A model generated the notes under the pieces. The model had not been told where the DNA came from, did not search any database, and saw only the letters and a program-made list of their open reading frames with translations. This document shows positions 47,522 to 50,763 of a DNA stretch of 50,763 nt, piece by piece (position 1 is the first letter of the stretch; each line of letters begins with the position of its first letter). The stretch lies in contig JAFAUB010000169.1 of the NCBI GenBank assembly GCA_019243635.1, positions 1-50,763 of the forward strand. The letters run 5' to 3'. Made by a program: the position numbers and the translations under genes. Origin of the DNA: Pseudonocardiales bacterium (GTDB taxonomy: Bacteria; Actinomycetota; Actinomycetes; Mycobacteriales; Pseudonocardiaceae).

Positions 47522-49007
47522 GGGTCCGGGTGACCGCCTTGCGCCACTGGGCGTAGAGGTTCTCGCGTCGTCCCGGGGCCATGGTCGGTTCCCACCGCCG
47601 GTCCGCCGCCCAGTTGGCCCGGATCTCCTCCGTCCCGGACCAGAACCCGACCGCCAGGCCGGCGGCGTAGGCGGCGCCCAACGCGCTGGTCTCGCTGATC
47701 ATGGGGCGGACCACCGGGACGCCCAGGATGTCGGCCTGGAACTGCATGAGCAGCTCGTTGCCCACCATCCCGCCATCGACCTTGAGTGAGGTCAAGGTGG
47801 CCCCGGAGTCGGCGTTCATCGCGTCGAGCACCTCGCGGGACTGGAACGCGGTGGCTTCCAGTACCGCCCTGGCCAGATGCCCCCGGTTGACGTAACGGGT
47901 CAGGCCGACGATGGCGCCCCGAGCGTCGGAGCGCCAATGCGGGGCGAACAGCCCGGAGAAGGCCGGCACGAAGTAGGCTCCGCCGTTGTCCTCGACGGTC
48001 GCCGCCAGGTGCTCGATCTCCGCCGCCGAGGAGATCATACCCAGGTTGTCCCGCAACCACTGCACCAGCGACCCGGTGACCGCGATCGAGCCCTCCAAGG
48101 CGTACACCGGAGCCTGCGGCCCGATCTTATAGCACACCGTGGTGAGCAGCCCGTTGCGGCTGCGCACCTTCTCGGTGCCGGTGTTGAGCAGCATGAAGTT
48201 ACCGGTGCCGTAGGTGTTCTTGGCCTCCCCGACGGACAGGCAGGCCTGCCCGAACGTGGCCGCCTGCTGGTCACCGAGGATGCCGGCGACGGGCACCCCG
48301 GCCAGCGCGGCGGGTTTCCGGACCGTGCCGTACACCTCCGACGATGAGCGGACTCCCGGCAGCATCGACATCGGGACGCCCATCTCCTCGGCGATGCCCT
48401 CGTCCCAGCACAGCGTGTCCAGGTCCATCAGCAGGGTCCGGGAGGCGTTGGTGGCGTCGGTGACGTGCAGCCCACCGGTGGGACCGCCGGTCATGTTCCA
48501 CAGCAACCAGGTGTCGACGGTTCCGAAGCACAGCTCGCCGTCCCGCGCTCGCCGCCGGGCGCCATCCACCTGGTCCAGAACCCACCGGATCTTGGGACCC
48601 GAGAAGTAGGTGGACAGCGGCAACCCGGTGCGGTGCTGGTAGCGGCCGGCGCCGGTGGACCCCCCGAGCTCGGCGCACAGTCGGGTGGTGCGGGTGTCCT
48701 GCCACACGATCGCGTTGTGCACCGGCTCGCCGCTGCGCCGGTCCCACACCACGGCGGTCTCCCGCTGGTTGGTGATGCCCACTGCGGCGATGTCGCCGGC
48801 GGTCAGGTCGGCCTTGGCCAGCGCCCCGGCCGCGACCTCCCTGGTGTTCTCCCATATCTCGAGCGGGTCGTGCTCCACCCAGCCCGCCTGGGGGAAGTGT
48901 TGCCGGTGCTCCCGCTGCTCCGTGCTGACCACCCGACCGTCATGGTCGAAGACCATGCAGCGGGTGGACGTGGTGCCCTGGTCGATCGCCGCGACGTACT
49001 GGCACAT
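47502..49007 (-). CDS. glpK: glycerol kinase
   Basis: A 501-residue FGGY kinase phosphorylating glycerol. Diagnostic sequences: [29 protein letters not shown], the FGGY-type [37 protein letters not shown] and [19 protein letters not shown] 49007 follows GGAAGCG. No glpF or glpD is in the window. Confidence 0.94.
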   Translation of the reverse strand: MCQYVAAIDQGTTSTRCMVFDHDGRVVSTEQREHRQHFPQAGWVEHDPLEIWENTREVAAGALAKADLTAGDIAAVGITNQRETAVVWDRRSGEPVHNAIVWQDTRTTRLCAELGGSTGAGRYQHRTGLPLSTYFSGPKIRWVLDQVDGARRRARDGELCFGTVDTWLLWNMTGGPTGGLHVTDATNASRTLLMDLDTLCWDEGIAEEMGVPMSMLPGVRSSSEVYGTVRKPAALAGVPVAGILGDQQAATFGQACLSVGEAKNTYGTGNFMLLNTGTEKVRSRNGLLTTVCYKIGPQAPVYALEGSIAVTGSLVQWLRDNLGMISSAAEIEHLAATVEDNGGAYFVPAFSGLFAPHWRSDARGAIVGLTRYVNRGHLARAVLEATAFQSREVLDAMNADSGATLTSLKVDGGMVGNELLMQFQADILGVPVVRPMISETSALGAAYAAGLAVGFWSGTEEIRANWAADRRWEPTMAPGRRENLYAQWRKAVTRTLNWVDG

Positions 49008-49477
49008 CGCTTCCGAACGCTAGTGGGTCGGTGTCGCGACGGCCAGCGCACAGCTCGCGGCACCAGCAGGAGCCTCGCGCCTGTGATGAGCCGGAACGTC
49101 GACCTGATGAAGTGATGAAAGTGTCCGTCCCCGGTGTGGCGTGTCATGTGATGGCGGCACGGGCCGCTCATCACCCCAGCTCGCCTTCTTCGTCACTTCC
49201 GTCCCACCGGGGGGTGGGTGGGTCTGGTGCGGAGGTGCCACCGGCGGCAACTTTGGGCGAGAAGTTGCCGCCGGTGGCACCTCCGCACGTGATCGTGACA
49301 CCGGCTGTCGCTTCTAGGCGGGTCCGTTCCACATCTTCACCAACGACAAGCGGCGGCTGTTGCGCTCGACCTGTCAGCCCCCGTCATCGGCGCTCGCGTA
49401 GTGGCTCGGCCCTCTCGGCGCGCATGGCTGCGGGGCCATTGGTCCCAAAAGGGGCGTGTGCTACAGAATGTACACTT
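49008..49477. other. 470-base region with a long hairpin
   Basis: No supported gene. It carries the hairpin at 49227-49288 and, just before the NACHT gene, TACACT (49471-49476), a -10-like hexamer only one base from the ATG at 49478, which would give a leaderless or very short leader transcript. Confidence 0.45.
49227..49288. repeat. 27-bp perfect hairpin
   Basis: GTGCGGAGGTGCCACC... at 49227-49253 pairs perfectly with 49262-49288 around an 8-base loop (TGGGCGAG). It lies about 220 bases beyond glpK start, between two genes pointing away from each other, so it is not an ordinary terminator position. It may be a dispersed chromosomal palindrome. Confidence 0.88.
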
Positions 49478-50763
49478 ATGAGAGGATTGCGTCCGGGTCG
49501 TCCAGCGGTCGTTGTCGGTGGCCTGGGTACCGCTGCGGTGGCGGCTGTGGTGTGCACGCTGGTGCTGGGCTCCCGCGGTGCGATGATCGCGTCGGTCTTG
49601 GGGTCGTTGGCGACGGTCGCCTCGCTGTTCGTGACGATAACCGGGGTGCGAGCGAGGTCGGTGACTAACGATCGGCTGCTGGACACCGCTCGGCAACTGG
49701 CGCGCAAGGTCCGCAGCCAGGAGGCCGAGGTTCTGGCCCGGCTCGTAGCCGACAGTGGCGATCCGGAACCAGCCGATGTGTCATTCACCCAGCCGGCGCT
49801 GATCTACTGGCGCGTCGACGGCGGTGATCGACGGGGAACGTTGAGTGAGATCAAAGGATATTACCGGAGCTTGGACCGAGGTCGGCTGGTCGTGCTGGGC
49901 GAGCCGGGAGCGGGAAAGACGGTCTTGGCGATTCAACTGGTCCTTGACCTCACCGCGGTGGTGCTGGACCTAGCCGACGGTGGCCCTCCCTTACCGCGAG
50001 TGCCGGTACGGCTGAGCCTGCCCGCGTTCGACCCTGGCGGTGACTCGGACCTGGCAGCGGCCAAGGTGCTATCCACCAAACTGGACGACTGGCTGGTCCG
50101 GCATCTGGTGACGGCGTTCGGTCTGACCGCCGCGGTCGCCGCCGCACTGGTGACAGGCGGTTGGATCCTCCCGATCCTCGACGGGCTGGACGAGATGGAC
50201 CGCGACGACGCCGCACCTCGCCGCGCGGCATCGGTGATCCGTGCGGTCAACCACCCCTCGGCGGGTGGCGTGCGGCCCGTGGTGATCACCTGCCGGACCA
50301 ACCGCTATCAGCAGCTCAGTGGACGCGTCGAGGCCCCTCCTAATGAGCAGAGGACCACCTCGAACGCTGGTCGACGCGAGGTGGTCCAGGACGCCACCGT
50401 GGTCGATGTCGAGCCGCTGTCCGGGCCGAGCGTGGTCAGATATCTGACCTACCGATTCCCCGATCCCGGAGACCGGACTCGCGTCGAGTCCCGGTGGCGC
50501 CCGATCGTCGAGCGGCTCACCGCCGGCAACGGTGGTGGTGAACCCCTCGCCGCCGCTCTGGGCTCGCCGTTGCGGCTGTTCCTCACCGTCACTGCTTATC
50601 GTGACGACACCAGCAAACGTAAACATTCAGCCGGTACACGTTGGTGTTCTGGGTGGTGGCATGGTGTGATGACCGGCGGGCTCGTGTCGGCCGGGTGGGT
50701 TTATCGTGGGTTGCCTGGTCAGGCGGGGGCAGGGTCCGGGGGCATCCATGGTCGTCCCACGAT
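49478..50763 (+). CDS. membrane-anchored NACHT NTPase (partial)
   Basis: An open frame of at least 428 codons running off the window. Residues 11-32 and 37-55 form two helices, then a linker with coiled-coil tendency, then NACHT: Walker A GEPGAGKT (141-148), Walker B ILPILDGLDEMD (230-241), sensor-like ITCRTNRYQQL and the SPLRLFLTVTAYRDD segment near 367-381. NACHT proteins act in signalling and, in bacteria, in phage defence. After about residue 380 the pattern is lost. ATG 49478 has no ribosome site. Confidence 0.8.
   Translation, partial: MRGLRPGRPAVVVGGLGTAAVAAVVCTLVLGSRGAMIASVLGSLATVASLFVTITGVRARSVTNDRLLDTARQLARKVRSQEAEVLARLVADSGDPEPADVSFTQPALIYWRVDGGDRRGTLSEIKGYYRSLDRGRLVVLGEPGAGKTVLAIQLVLDLTAVVLDLADGGPPLPRVPVRLSLPAFDPGGDSDLAAAKVLSTKLDDWLVRHLVTAFGLTAAVAAALVTGGWILPILDGLDEMDRDDAAPRRAASVIRAVNHPSAGGVRPVVITCRTNRYQQLSGRVEAPPNEQRTTSNAGRREVVQDATVVDVEPLSGPSVVRYLTYRFPDPGDRTRVESRWRPIVERLTAGNGGGEPLAAALGSPLRLFLTVTAYRDDTSKRKHSAGTRWCSGWWHGVMTGGLVSAGWVYRGLPGQAGAGSGGIHGRPT
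50617..50763. other. possible insertion boundary in NACHT gene
   Basis: From AAACGTAAACATTCAGCC (50617 on) the translated sequence becomes Trp/Gly/His-rich and no longer NACHT-like, with a change of base composition. This could be the end of an insertion sequence that truncates the gene, but the rest lies outside the window and no terminal repeat could be identified. Confidence 0.3.

Overview
This is a high-GC actinomycete chromosome segment. A mycothiol gene (mca) sits next to greA, a DUF4307 gene and a DUF255/thioredoxin gene, and there is also a purine phosphorylase / 422-residue protein / M20 peptidase block. From memory this resembles the Rv1077-Rv1084 and Rv3305c-Rv3311 neighbourhoods of Mycobacterium, which points to Pseudonocardiales or relatives. 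Everything here was read by eye; no searches were run.

Layout. 1-710: a probable end of an integrated element, with a 26-bp inverted repeat and a 3' tRNA fragment that looks like an attachment-site remnant. 950-3019: an orphan MacB/FtsX-type permease, a DUF3054 membrane protein and a small ORF with an unclear start. 3390-5372: a DarT-DarG DNA ADP-ribosylation toxin-antitoxin pair with a perfect actinobacterial LexA (SOS) box upstream. 5651-8573: a molybdate uptake pair, ModA plus a ModB-ModC fusion. 8590-9340: two convergent small disordered proteins, each behind a stress-sigma (SigB/SigF-type) promoter and sharing one terminator. 9277-10383: mostly decayed sequence. 10384-16138: a MacA/MacB-type export cluster with two adaptors and a DUF5666 lipoprotein, three of its proteins having glycine-rich tails. 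16395-17568: a PRC-barrel operon headed by a 51-residue membrane protein.

17849-31743: a conserved housekeeping block with Bax-inhibitor-1-like protein, cbs, cystathionine gamma-synthase/lyase, threonine ammonia-lyase, greA, DUF4307, mca, DUF255 protein, O-methyltransferase, Mrp ATPase, acyl-CoA dehydrogenase and a YflT-like stress protein. 31732-38738: Nudix, bacterial PH, a RecB-type Fe-S nuclease, an MpaB-type oxygenase, an MFS exporter, a D,D-carboxypeptidase and a coiled-coil protein. 38775-45608: 422-residue protein, PNP, a membrane Ser/Thr kinase, an acyl-CoA mutase large subunit without a B12 domain, and an M20 amidohydrolase. 46169-49007: a glycine-rich Cys-containing peptide gene, a gamma-glutamylcyclotransferase-like protein, a small membrane protein and glpK. 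49478 to the end: a membrane-anchored NACHT NTPase that loses its family pattern near 50617 and runs off the window.

The most interesting units are the DarTG module with its SOS box, the NACHT NTPase, the paired stress-promoter small proteins, the orphan glycine-rich peptide, and an unusual set of long perfect or nested palindromes. Short in-frame tandem duplications recur across the window.
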